Shown here: positions 1 to 6,035 of the stretch, piece by piece
Layout of the letters: the number at the start of each line of letters is the position of its first letter
How positions within the stretch are numbered: position 1 is the stretch's first letter
Source: an uncultured Stomatobaculum sp.
GTDB lineage: Bacteria > Bacillota > Clostridia > Lachnospirales > Lachnospiraceae
Reading direction: 5' to 3'
Assembly (NCBI GenBank): GCA_938010625.1
Contig: CALLVJ010000303.1
Span: 1 to 6,360 of the forward strand
Length of the DNA: 6,360 nucleotides
Program-made: the position numbers and the translations under genes
Notes under the pieces: generated by a model
Seen by the model: the letters and a program-made list of their open reading frames with translations, nothing else
Told to the model about the DNA's origin: nothing
Databases searched by the model: none

Positions 1-548
1 AGAAGATGAATGCGCTGCCGCAGGACTATTGCCGCGAGGCGGATGCAAAAATTTTTTCGGCTGTTCTCGCCCTGCCGGAATATCAAAGCGCGAAAACGAT
101 CTTTTGCTTTGTCGGCATGAAGGCGGAGATCCAGACGGCAGCGCTGATTGAGGAGATGCTCCGCGCTGGCAAGCGGGTCGCAGTGCCGCGCTGCGCTGGC
201 AAGGGGATGATGCACGCCCACCGGCTTCAGAGCCTCGAAGAGCTTTCTCCCGGTACGATGGGCATCCTGGAGCCGCGAGAGACGGCAGAGCTTGTCCCGC
301 CGGAGGCTCTGGATCTGATTCTGCTCCCCTGCGTGAGTGCTTCGCGGGCTGGCGAGCGCCTCGGCTACGGCGGCGGGTTCTACGACCGCTATCTGCCGAA
401 GACAAAAGCGTTTCGCGCGCTCTTAATCCGGGAACAGATGCTCTCAGACGACATTCCGCGCGAGGCACATGACCAGCCTGTGGACGCAGTGGTCACCGAG
501 AGTGGTATTTTTCACCGGGCTCAGAGCGAGAACGAGGGCGTGTCCTGA
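1..548 (+). CDS. 5-formyltetrahydrofolate cyclo-ligase (methenyl-THF synthetase), 5'-partial
   Basis: This cytoplasmic enzyme of one-carbon metabolism uses ATP to convert 5-formyl-THF to 5,10-methenyl-THF. The clearest mark is the family signature GERLGYGGGFYDRY at residues 116-129, counted from the ATG at position 6. It is followed by P151, HD at 155-156 and VDAVVTE at 159-165, typical of the C-terminal part of the fold. The segment MKAEIQT (38-44) matches the conserved early strand and Glu/Thr positions, and VAVPRC (58-63) matches the usual VxxPRC-like strand. Family members normally have about 15 more residues, with basic residues used for ATP, before the stretch equivalent to ALPQDY. The reading frame is still open to the left edge (a Lys codon precedes the ATG) and no good ribosome binding site precedes position 6. 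I therefore think the true start lies outside the window and the ATG at 6 is internal. The last 28 bp overlap the convergent gene. Function is confident; the start is not visible. Confidence 0.93.
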   Translation, partial: KMNALPQDYCREADAKIFSAVLALPEYQSAKTIFCFVGMKAEIQTAALIEEMLRAGKRVAVPRCAGKGMMHAHRLQSLEELSPGTMGILEPRETAELVPPEALDLILLPCVSASRAGERLGYGGGFYDRYLPKTKAFRALLIREQMLSDDIPREAHDQPVDAVVTESGIFHRAQSENEGVS

Positions 549-1282
549 ATCGACTGGAAGTAGCGCTCTGCAGCGTTGAGCTTTTCTTCGCTGCCGGTGA
601 GCTCTAAGAGCACGCTGCCCTCGGCGCCCAAGACGCCGCCTGCTGCAAGCAGGGCGGCGCGGAGAGAGAAGAGATCTTGAATCGCGTCGAGCTCGGTATA
701 GATTTCACCGCAGCTCTCGAGCAGGCGGAGCCCTTTCTTTCCGGGCTGGTTTGCAAGGCGCGCCAGTTCAGAGATGGGACGCTCCACACGTTTTTCAAGG
801 CCGACCGGATGTAAGAGGCGAGTGCGGCGGCCGGAGACAGCGCCCATAATCGGGAGTATGGTGCCGCCGACCGGGCTTCCAATCAGAATGCCCGCCGTGC
901 GGCTCTCGAGGTGAATCGCATTGGCGCCTTTCAGAATGATGTCGTCCGAGCCGAGCGCATCCACTACATCAAAAATGGTCTTGCCCTCGAGGCGCTGTCC
1001 CTCTTTTACAATGAAGTCGGCAGTCTGCAGGGGAGCTGGGTGCTCACAGCGCTCCTTGCCGCGCTGCAGGCCGCGGTGAAAGCCCTTCGGCGAGAAGGGG
1101 AGCGAGAGAGCCGTCGCAATCGCTGCAGCGACCTGCGCATTGGTGCTGCCGAGGATCACAACGAGGCAGTGGTGTTTTGCGGCTTCGAGAATCGTGGCAT
1201 CGGCCGCAAGGGCGTCGCCGAGCAGGCGTTTGCCCATGGCAACCGTGAGCAGAATTTGCCTGCCGGAATTTGTGTTTATCAT
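521..1282 (-). CDS. Conserved protein of unknown function, 253 aa
   Basis: I do not know the function of this protein. Its sequence looks like a conserved uncharacterised family that I recall from anaerobic bacteria and archaea. Landmark segments, numbered from the ATG at 1282, are ILGSTNAQVA (43-52), FDVVDALGSDDIILKGANA (104-122), HPVGLEKRV (158-166), GEIYTELDA (192-200) and GGVLGAEGSVLLELTG (215-230). There is no signal peptide or membrane helix, so a soluble cytoplasmic protein is expected. An upstream in-frame TTG at 1309 would give 262 aa. I prefer the ATG at 1282 because AAAGGAG (1293-1299) stands 10 nt before it, and because an extended -10 box at 1311-1319 would start transcription at about 1304, downstream of the TTG. 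Its 3' end overlaps the cyclo-ligase gene tail-to-tail by 28 bp, with no visible terminator between them. It appears to be transcribed alone. The repeated Gly-rich turns suggest ligand or nucleotide binding, but that is only a guess. Confidence 0.85.
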   Translation of the reverse strand: MINTNSGRQILLTVAMGKRLLGDALAADATILEAAKHHCLVVILGSTNAQVAAAIATALSLPFSPKGFHRGLQRGKERCEHPAPLQTADFIVKEGQRLEGKTIFDVVDALGSDDIILKGANAIHLESRTAGILIGSPVGGTILPIMGAVSGRRTRLLHPVGLEKRVERPISELARLANQPGKKGLRLLESCGEIYTELDAIQDLFSLRAALLAAGGVLGAEGSVLLELTGSEEKLNAAERYFQSIQDTPSFSL

Positions 1283-1292
1283 GTAGGAAGCA

Positions 1293-1299
1293 CTCCTTT
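1293..1299 (-). promoter_or_regulatory. Ribosome binding site that decides the start of the 253-aa gene
   Basis: The - strand reads AAAGGAG here, with a 10-nt spacer to the ATG at 1282. The upstream in-frame TTG at 1309 has no such site, and this motif would lie inside its coding region, so the ATG is the better start. Confidence 0.65.
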
Positions 1300-1310
1300 C
1301 TGTTTTCAAG

Positions 1311-1340
1311 AGTATAGCATGTTTTTGAGGAGGATGTATG
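1311..1340 (-). promoter_or_regulatory. Extended -10 promoter of the 253-aa gene
   Basis: The - strand reads TGCTATACT at 1319-1311: an extended -10 (TG, one base, then TATACT, five of six matches to TATAAT). With an 18-nt spacer the -35 would be CATACA at 1340-1335, matching only the last three bases of TTGACA. The extended -10 can compensate for that. The predicted start of transcription is near 1304, just ahead of the ribosome binding site, giving a very short leader. The region also carries the ribosome binding site and first bases of the divergent gene. Confidence 0.5.
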
Positions 1341-1646
1341 CAGCTGGATCACAGTCTCTTTTACAGCTTGAACCACTATGAGTATGGCGAGGCGTACTAT
1401 GGCAGCTGCCAGTCGGTCTACTACCGTCTTGGCATTGAGCCATTGGAGAATGTACATTGGACGCCTGTTGACAAGCGGGAGCCGCATGCGCTTCGCGCTT
1501 ATGTCTGGGAGGGACCTTATTCCTACCATGACACAGAGGAGGAGAAGCAGTACCAGGACTTTCCCTACAGCGAGGAGGGGCTTGAGGCGGCAATCCAATG
1601 GATTGAAGCGCAGTGTGAATGCGCAAAACCGCTCCGGTTGCTGTGA
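1338..1646 (+). CDS. Small tyrosine-rich acidic protein of unknown function, 102 aa
   Basis: I do not recognise a characterised function. The ATG at 1338 is preceded by AGGAGG at 1328-1333 with a short 4-nt gap, and the gene ends inside a strong terminator, so it is a real gene. The protein has no signal peptide or membrane segment. It is strikingly aromatic: 12 Tyr, 3 Trp and 2 Phe in 102 residues, concentrated in NHYEYGEAYYG (12-22), SVYYRLG (26-32) and EGPYSYHD (58-65). A Glu-rich helix-like end (EEGLEAAIQWIEAQCEC) closes it. I have a faint memory of similar small clostridial proteins that open with a LDxSLFYxxNHYE-like motif, sometimes labelled vaguely as acetyltransferases. At this length it lacks room for a full GNAT fold, and I see no acetyl-CoA binding motif. 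It is divergent from the 253-aa gene across a 55-bp gap. No convincing promoter of its own is visible there. Confidence 0.8.
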   Translation: MQLDHSLFYSLNHYEYGEAYYGSCQSVYYRLGIEPLENVHWTPVDKREPHALRAYVWEGPYSYHDTEEEKQYQDFPYSEEGLEAAIQWIEAQCECAKPLRLL

Positions 1647-1662
1647 GCCGGAGCGGTTTTTT
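1625..1662 (+). terminator. Rho-independent terminator, possibly bidirectional
   Basis: A perfect 13-bp stem has arms at 1625-1637 and 1648-1660, a 10-nt loop, and a run of six T at 1657-1662 whose first four bases are part of the stem. The left arm is made of the last codons of the 102-aa gene, and its TGA stop (1644-1646) sits in the loop. Read on the - strand the same stem ends in only four T, so it could also stop the ABC operon ending at 1682, though less efficiently. No other hairpin with a T run lies between the two convergent genes. Confidence 0.9.
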
Positions 1663-1681
1663 ACAGTTATAAAATTAACTT

Positions 1682-3091
1682 TTATTCATTCCGCATCGCT
1701 GCGAGCGGGCTCAGGCGCATCGCGCGCTTTGCCGGGAGATAGCCGGCGGCTGCACCGATGAAGATTGCAAAGACAATCGCAAAGAGCGCAAGCCAGGGGG
1801 GAATATAGGAAATGGCTGCGCCGTTGGCATTCTCATAGAAGACAGAGAGCTGCTCGCTGCCGCCTTGCGACGCGAGGAAGTTGATCAGCAGCGAGAGCAG
1901 GAGACTTAGAATGGTGCCTATGATGCCGCCGAGCAGGCCGATGAAGCCGGATTCGACGAGAAAGAGGTCGCGAATATTGGTCATCTCGCAGCCCAGCACC
2001 TTCATGACGCCGATTTCCCGCGTCCGTTCATAGATGGACATCATCATCGTATTGATGATGCCAATCGCCGCGACGAGGAGAGATACAGCGCCGATGCCGC
2101 CGAGCACAGCCTGAACCATGCCGGTGAACTGTTTGGACTGCTCGAGCCACTCCATATTGGAATCCGCCTGATAGCCGAGCTCTGCAATTTTCTTCTGTAC
2201 CTCGGAGACATGATTCATGTTGTCGACAAAGACATAGGCCTGATCATAGATATAGTAGTCGACTGGCTTGCCCTTTTTGTTGAGTTTTGGCTCTGGCACC
2301 AGATATTTCCGATAGCGCTGTTTCAGGAAATTTTTCAGCGTGTCAATGTCACAGTAGACTGAATAGCTGTAACTGTTATAGCCGCTGCTGCCGCCATCGA
2401 GAATGCCGGCGGTATCCAGAATATACTTTTTCTGCGGCTTATCAGAGGTCTCAGTTGTCACAGAGGCAGGCGCCGCCGTGCCGCCGGTTCCGCCGCCAGT
2501 ACTGTTGTTGTTCTTTGGCGCAGGCTTATAGCCTTCGGGGAAGATGTAGAAGATGGTATCTTTCAGCGGATCAATCTGCACATCACCGCCGTTGCCGCCG
2601 CTAAAGTTTGCCGAGCTGTTTTTCGATACCTTGTAGAAATTATCCTGAAAGTGGTTGCCGTAGAGCAGACTCAGGGTATCCGTGTTTGCGGGCGGCAGCG
2701 ATCCGGATTTTAAGGGCAGTTCCTTCAAAAAGTGCTGGGAGACACCGGTCAGGGAGAAATAGCCCTCGTAGGGGCCGCACTTTGCGGTCACGGAGGCATT
2801 GAGCTGAGGGCTCACATCGTCCACATGCTGGAGCTGTTTCAGCTGCTTGATGGTGTCATCGGTGATCTCGGTTTCATTGCCCTTCTGGTTGAAGGAATAG
2901 ACAGTGATGGTCTTCATGGATCCTGCCTCTTCGTAAAGCTGCTGGGTCTGGCGACTCATGCCGAGGCCAAGACTCATCATCACGAGAATAGAAGAAGTGC
3001 CGATGATGACGCCGAGCACCGTCAGGACAGTTCTCGTCTTTCGCCGGAAGAGGTTCCGGAGCGCGAGCGAGAGAAGATCCCCGAATTTCAT
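1682..3091 (-). CDS. MacB/FtsX-type ABC transporter permease
   Basis: This is the membrane subunit of the ABC machine whose ATPase and surface protein lie just upstream. The 469-aa protein has the family layout: a cytoplasmic N-terminus LRNLFRRKTRT (11-21), membrane helix 1 (about 20-42), a large extracytoplasmic domain (about 45-325), then three C-terminal helices (about 328-350, 376-407 and 432-454). The loop YERTREIGVMKVLG (354-367) is the highly conserved FtsX segment thought to contact the ATPase. The ending AKRAMRLSPLAAMRNE is the typical family tail. The outer domain holds a low-complexity Gly/Asn/Ser/Thr/Ala-rich section (about 158-212, including STGGGTGGTAAP), probably a flexible loop. 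GGAGG at 3101-3105 stands 9 nt before the ATG, between the stop of the preceding gene and this start. Family members move peptides or lipids, or transmit force across the membrane; the cargo here cannot be read from sequence. Confidence 0.93.
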   Translation of the reverse strand: MKFGDLLSLALRNLFRRKTRTVLTVLGVIIGTSSILVMMSLGLGMSRQTQQLYEEAGSMKTITVYSFNQKGNETEITDDTIKQLKQLQHVDDVSPQLNASVTAKCGPYEGYFSLTGVSQHFLKELPLKSGSLPPANTDTLSLLYGNHFQDNFYKVSKNSSANFSGGNGGDVQIDPLKDTIFYIFPEGYKPAPKNNNSTGGGTGGTAAPASVTTETSDKPQKKYILDTAGILDGGSSGYNSYSYSVYCDIDTLKNFLKQRYRKYLVPEPKLNKKGKPVDYYIYDQAYVFVDNMNHVSEVQKKIAELGYQADSNMEWLEQSKQFTGMVQAVLGGIGAVSLLVAAIGIINTMMMSIYERTREIGVMKVLGCEMTNIRDLFLVESGFIGLLGGIIGTILSLLLSLLINFLASQGGSEQLSVFYENANGAAISYIPPWLALFAIVFAIFIGAAAGYLPAKRAMRLSPLAAMRNE

Positions 3092-3106
3092 GCCGCGCTG
3101 CCTCCG

Positions 3107-5125
3107 TCAGCGTTCTTTTTTTTTTCGGAACTTGTGGATGCCAATAATGACAGCAATGCCAGCGGCGGGGATGAGGAGAAGCGGGAGCGGGGAAGACTTT
3201 TTTTCAGGTGTCTTGTCAGTATCGGCATCCGTCTCCGGCTCATCGGGCGTCGGTTCGCTGACAGCCAGGGTGAGGGCCTTTTCCTCGCTGGTCACATTGC
3301 CGTTCACGTCCTCATACTGGATGGTCATCTTGATATTGTTCTCCTCGCTGCTTGGATTTACGCCGCTCAGCATGGTATCGACGCTGCCGCTGTCGCCGGA
3401 CTTGATATTGCCGAGGTAGGCGCTGGCCTTTTTGATCGCATCTCCCTCGAACGTCACCTGGACATTGTAGAGCATCACGCGTCCTGTGTTGTTCAGGTTG
3501 AACATCACATTGCTCTCTTTGCCAACTGCAATGCTCTCGGGGGAAAGCTCGGGCGTGGAAATCGAATAGCGCGCGGTCTGAAAGACTGGAATGTCGAGGG
3601 TCAGCTTGTCCTCCGCGTTCTTGAAAGCGGGAGAGTCAAATTTTTCATTCAGCGTGAGCGTATAGGAGCGCGGATCCACGCCTGCGGAGGCTTCCATTGC
3701 AAGGCGCAGTTCCTTGGACTCCCCGGCTTTCAGGCTGTTGATCACAAAAGAACCTGAACCGGCGTCCATTGAAAAGACCGACGAATTATCAACTTTCTCT
3801 GACTCGGCGGAGAGGAGAATATTGCTCGCTGAAATATCGCCTGAGGCATTCTTTACGCTGAGCACGAGTGTAAAGGGCTGACCGGCAAATACTTTTTCAG
3901 GTTCGGTGCGATAACCGCCGAGAATGATGCGGGCTTTCTGCCGGTCATTCGCGTTGAAATCACCCTGTTTGTTGTTGTCGGCAGCAGGCGGCTCTACCAT
4001 GGAAGGATTGTCGATGCGGACATAACTCACATAGGTCTCCTGATAGGAGACCGTAGCGTCCGGCGTGAGCTTATAGCTCAAGGTATAGCTGAGCGGATAG
4101 TAGCCATTTGCCGCATTCGGCATAATTGCCATGGAGTAGTCGGCGCTCAGCACCTCATCAGGCTGCGCTGTCTCGAAGTTCCGATCGTAGTTCGCATCGT
4201 TCAGATTGAACGGAAAACCGGTTGCAGCCTGGGATTTGTTCTGTGCAGTGGCCTGTAACGCAGAACCTTCTGCGAGCGCTGTGTTCATGCGAACCTGAAT
4301 GTGGTACAGCGGCACTTTGCGCTGGTTCCGGAACTTTAAGCTGTAATTCAGAACACCGGGTGCTGTGCCGACCGGGGTTTCCTGTCCCTCGCCAAGCGCA
4401 AAACTCTTATCGCTTGTGACAGTCGAGGGATTTGTAACGTCACCTGTGGCTTTGATATAGACATTGATAAATTCAACCTGCATGGGGCCGCGGAAGTCGG
4501 CAGTGTTGCTGCCTGGAAGCGAATAGTAGAAGGCAACTGGAACGCCGTAGTACCCCTCTTTGACATCGGCGCGCACTGTGACATGTAACGTCACGGTCTT
4601 GTACTCGCCGGCTTTCAGCGAGGCAAAGCGATTCTCTTCGGTAAAGGTTGTCGAATTGATCTCAAACGGGTAGTTGCCGCCGTCCACAGTGAACGCCGAA
4701 TTCCCACCGTAGGCTTTGTCGATGCCAGCCTTCTGTCCAGCTCTCCAGGCATCGTAGAGCTCGCTCTCATCGTCTTTGTCGTAGGGATTTTTCTGGTCGG
4801 TCGTCTTCTGGTCCGGATCCTTGTCCTGTTTTAAGTAGTTCTGATCATTCGAGAGGCGGACAATGACATTCTGAATCTCGGAAGTCTTCGGATTCTTCAT
4901 GCCGCTTGTACCGCTGTAACCGACGCGGAAACTGAGATTCATGTCCTGTCCTGGATAACCAATCTGTAGTTCGTTTGCGTCGTGCACAAAGGTATTGAGA
5001 TTCGTATTGACATAGGAAGCCTCTGCCGCGTGCGGCGGCAGCAGGAAGAAGAGCAACAGGGAGAGAACCAGCTCCAGCGCAAGGACGCGGAGCAGAAGCG
5101 AAGTTTTTTGAAGTTTAGCCTGCAT
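3107..5125 (-). CDS. Secreted membrane-anchored beta-sandwich repeat protein (NEW3/COG1361-like), partner of the ABC system
   Basis: This 672-aa cell-surface protein is held by a C-terminal helix. Residues 1-36 form a signal peptide (K4, K7, R13, a Leu-rich core at 14-29, likely cleavage after AEA at 34-36). I see about four Ig-like modules, at roughly 47-228, 258-372, 397-513 and 516-622. Each has strands of the type found in NEW3/CARDB domains, for example FTLVLSVKNASGDISASNILLS (read as two halves around 424-430) and NVMFNLNNTGRVMLYNVQV (539-557), with LKAGESKELRL-like turns. A Pro/Glu/Asp spacer (623-645) leads to a membrane helix (646-663) and the basic tail HKFRKKKER. No LPXTG motif or catalytic motif is visible. 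AAAGGA at 5133-5138 precedes the ATG by 7 nt, and the start overlaps the ATPase gene by 11 nt. It occupies the place of a MacA/HlyD adaptor but does not resemble one. I infer an ectodomain that binds cargo or couples the permease to the envelope. Confidence 0.88.
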   Translation of the reverse strand: MQAKLQKTSLLLRVLALELVLSLLLFFLLPPHAAEASYVNTNLNTFVHDANELQIGYPGQDMNLSFRVGYSGTSGMKNPKTSEIQNVIVRLSNDQNYLKQDKDPDQKTTDQKNPYDKDDESELYDAWRAGQKAGIDKAYGGNSAFTVDGGNYPFEINSTTFTEENRFASLKAGEYKTVTLHVTVRADVKEGYYGVPVAFYYSLPGSNTADFRGPMQVEFINVYIKATGDVTNPSTVTSDKSFALGEGQETPVGTAPGVLNYSLKFRNQRKVPLYHIQVRMNTALAEGSALQATAQNKSQAATGFPFNLNDANYDRNFETAQPDEVLSADYSMAIMPNAANGYYPLSYTLSYKLTPDATVSYQETYVSYVRIDNPSMVEPPAADNNKQGDFNANDRQKARIILGGYRTEPEKVFAGQPFTLVLSVKNASGDISASNILLSAESEKVDNSSVFSMDAGSGSFVINSLKAGESKELRLAMEASAGVDPRSYTLTLNEKFDSPAFKNAEDKLTLDIPVFQTARYSISTPELSPESIAVGKESNVMFNLNNTGRVMLYNVQVTFEGDAIKKASAYLGNIKSGDSGSVDTMLSGVNPSSEENNIKMTIQYEDVNGNVTSEEKALTLAVSEPTPDEPETDADTDKTPEKKSSPLPLLLIPAAGIAVIIGIHKFRKKKER

Positions 5126-5816
5126 GAGAATATCCTTTCCGTTCTACAATCTTGCCGTCGACAATGCGGATCTGTTGGTCGGCGCGCGCTGCGATCGAGT
5201 TGTCGTGGGTTACCATGATGAGCGTCACATGTTGTTCCCGCACAATGTCCCGGAGCAGTGAGAGTACCTCTTCCGTTGTGTGAGAGTCGAGATTGCCAGT
5301 CGGCTCATCGGCGAAGATGAGCTCCGGTTTGCTGGCGAGGGCGCGGGCAATGCCGACGCGCTGCTGCTGACCGCCGGACATCTGCCCCGGCATGTGCAGA
5401 GCCTGGTCGAGGATGCCAATGCGCTCCATATAGAGCCGCGCAGTGCGTTGCCGCGCTTCTTTGCCGATACCGCGGAACAAAAGAGGAAGCGCCACATTTT
5501 CCTCGGCGTTCATTGTGGGAATCAGACCGTAGCTCTGAAAAATAAAGCCGACATGGTTGCGGCGAAAACGCACCAGCTGCTGCTCGTTCATGGTTTCGAG
5601 CTTCTCGCCGAGAATGTGAATGCTGCCGCTGCTCGGCGGCTCCAGACCGGCGAGCAGATTCAGGCAGGTGGATTTTCCAGAGCCGGAGGTGCCGACAATC
5701 GCGAGGAAACGCCCGGGTTCGAGGTCAAAACTGATGCCATCCAGCGCATGCACTTCGCTGTCGCCGACGCGATATATTTTTTTTAAGTCCCGCACAGAAA
5801 TAATCGGTTCCGCCAA
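5115..5816 (-). CDS. ABC transporter ATPase, LolD/MacB family
   Basis: This 233-aa protein is the ATP-hydrolysing subunit of the machine and acts at the inner face of the membrane. All motifs are intact: Walker A GTSGSGKS (42-49), Q-loop Q94 in FIFQSYGL, signature MSGGQQQR (146-153), Walker B LIFADE (166-171), D-loop NLD (175-177) and the switch histidine H204 in MVTHD. The opening VRDLKKIYRVGDSEVHALDGISF is typical of the subfamily that pairs with FtsX-type permeases. The start codon is TTG, with AGGAGG at 5825-5830 and an 8-nt spacer; no ATG offers a better start. The last 11 nt overlap the start of the surface-protein gene, which implies translational coupling. Codons 12-15 contain an uninterrupted run of eight A, a place where slippage would knock out the protein. 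It is the first gene of the three-gene operon. Confidence 0.96.
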   Translation of the reverse strand: MAEPIISVRDLKKIYRVGDSEVHALDGISFDLEPGRFLAIVGTSGSGKSTCLNLLAGLEPPSSGSIHILGEKLETMNEQQLVRFRRNHVGFIFQSYGLIPTMNAEENVALPLLFRGIGKEARQRTARLYMERIGILDQALHMPGQMSGGQQQRVGIARALASKPELIFADEPTGNLDSHTTEEVLSLLRDIVREQHVTLIMVTHDNSIAARADQQIRIVDGKIVERKGYSHAG

Positions 5817-5824
5817 ATTTAATT

Positions 5825-5830
5825 CCTCCT
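5825..5830 (-). promoter_or_regulatory. Ribosome binding site supporting the TTG start of the ATPase gene
   Basis: A perfect AGGAGG on the - strand lies 8 nt before the TTG at 5816-5814. The strength and ideal spacing of this site are the reason for accepting a TTG start. Confidence 0.85.
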
Positions 5831-5928
5831 CTTGTGCATGCGTTGCAGCTGTTGTCAGCTCTCTGCGATCTTAAAAACAATCAAATTTAATTCTAGCTTA
5901 GAGTAGTTCTGTAAGAAAAACAAGGAAG

Positions 5929-5955
5929 ATTTTCTTGCAAAAAACGATATGTCAA
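5929..5955 (-). promoter_or_regulatory. Candidate promoter of the three-gene ABC operon
   Basis: The - strand has a perfect -35 box TTGACA at 5955-5950. The best partner is GAAAAT at 5934-5929 (four of six matches), but the spacer is only 15 nt. At the normal 17 nt the hexamer is poor. An alternative is TAGAAT at 5895-5890 with a weak TTTCTT at 5918-5913, spaced 17 nt. The true start of transcription is therefore uncertain, with leader lengths of roughly 65 to 105 nt. Confidence 0.38.
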
Positions 5956-5957
5956 GT

Positions 5958-6000
5958 ACAGATATGCGCAGAGACGCGCCGGCAAACTGCATTTATCTGT
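5958..6000. repeat. Interrupted inverted repeat (ACAGATA / TATCTGT), candidate operator
   Basis: ACAGATA at 5958-5964 is matched by its exact reverse complement TATCTGT at 5994-6000, separated by a 29-bp stretch with a GC-rich core. Three more bases pair on the inner side (TGC at 5965-5967 with GCA at 5989-5991) if two T are skipped. The left arm lies 2 bp from the leftward -35 box and the right arm reaches the -35 zone of the rightward promoter. A shared regulator binding both half-sites is a reasonable inference, but 7-bp arms can also arise by chance. Confidence 0.4.
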
Positions 6001-6017
6001 TCTAAAAGAAGACAGCA

Positions 6018-6026
6018 TGGTATAAT
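6018..6026 (+). promoter_or_regulatory. Extended -10 promoter of the lipoprotein gene
   Basis: TGGTATAAT is a perfect extended -10 element (TG, one base, consensus TATAAT). The -35 position at 17-nt spacing reads TGTTCT and is poor, which an extended -10 can tolerate. Transcription would start near 6033, leaving a leader of about 69 nt before the ATG at 6102. Confidence 0.72.
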
Positions 6027-6035
6027 CGGCAAAGC

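Noticed and set aside
911..1381. A 156-codon open frame on the + strand
   Set aside because: It lies opposite the conserved 253-aa gene and runs through the ribosome binding site of the next gene. The translation looks like a complement shadow with no family features.
1044..1598. A 184-codon open frame on the - strand
   Set aside because: It spans the divergent promoter gap and overlaps two better-supported genes in other frames. Its sequence is Arg/Cys/Pro-rich, as expected from an off-frame reading.
1665..1680. Short inverted repeat AGTTA / TAACT just past the permease stop
   Set aside because: The 5-bp AT-only stem with a 6-nt loop is too weak to be a terminator. The strong hairpin next to it explains termination.
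2732..3757. A 341-codon open frame on the + strand
   Set aside because: It is antisense to the permease and surface-protein genes and crosses their junction. It has no ribosome binding site, and its translation has no recognisable domain. The two - strand genes have clear family features and coupled starts.
5280..5786. A 168-codon open frame on the + strand
   Set aside because: It is antisense to the ABC ATPase, whose motifs are all intact. There is no ribosome binding site and no domain.
5946..5966. Direct repeat GATATG spaced 15 bp in the divergent region
   Set aside because: Two 6-bp AT-rich copies in 21 bp are easily due to chance, and one overlaps the dyad arm already reported.
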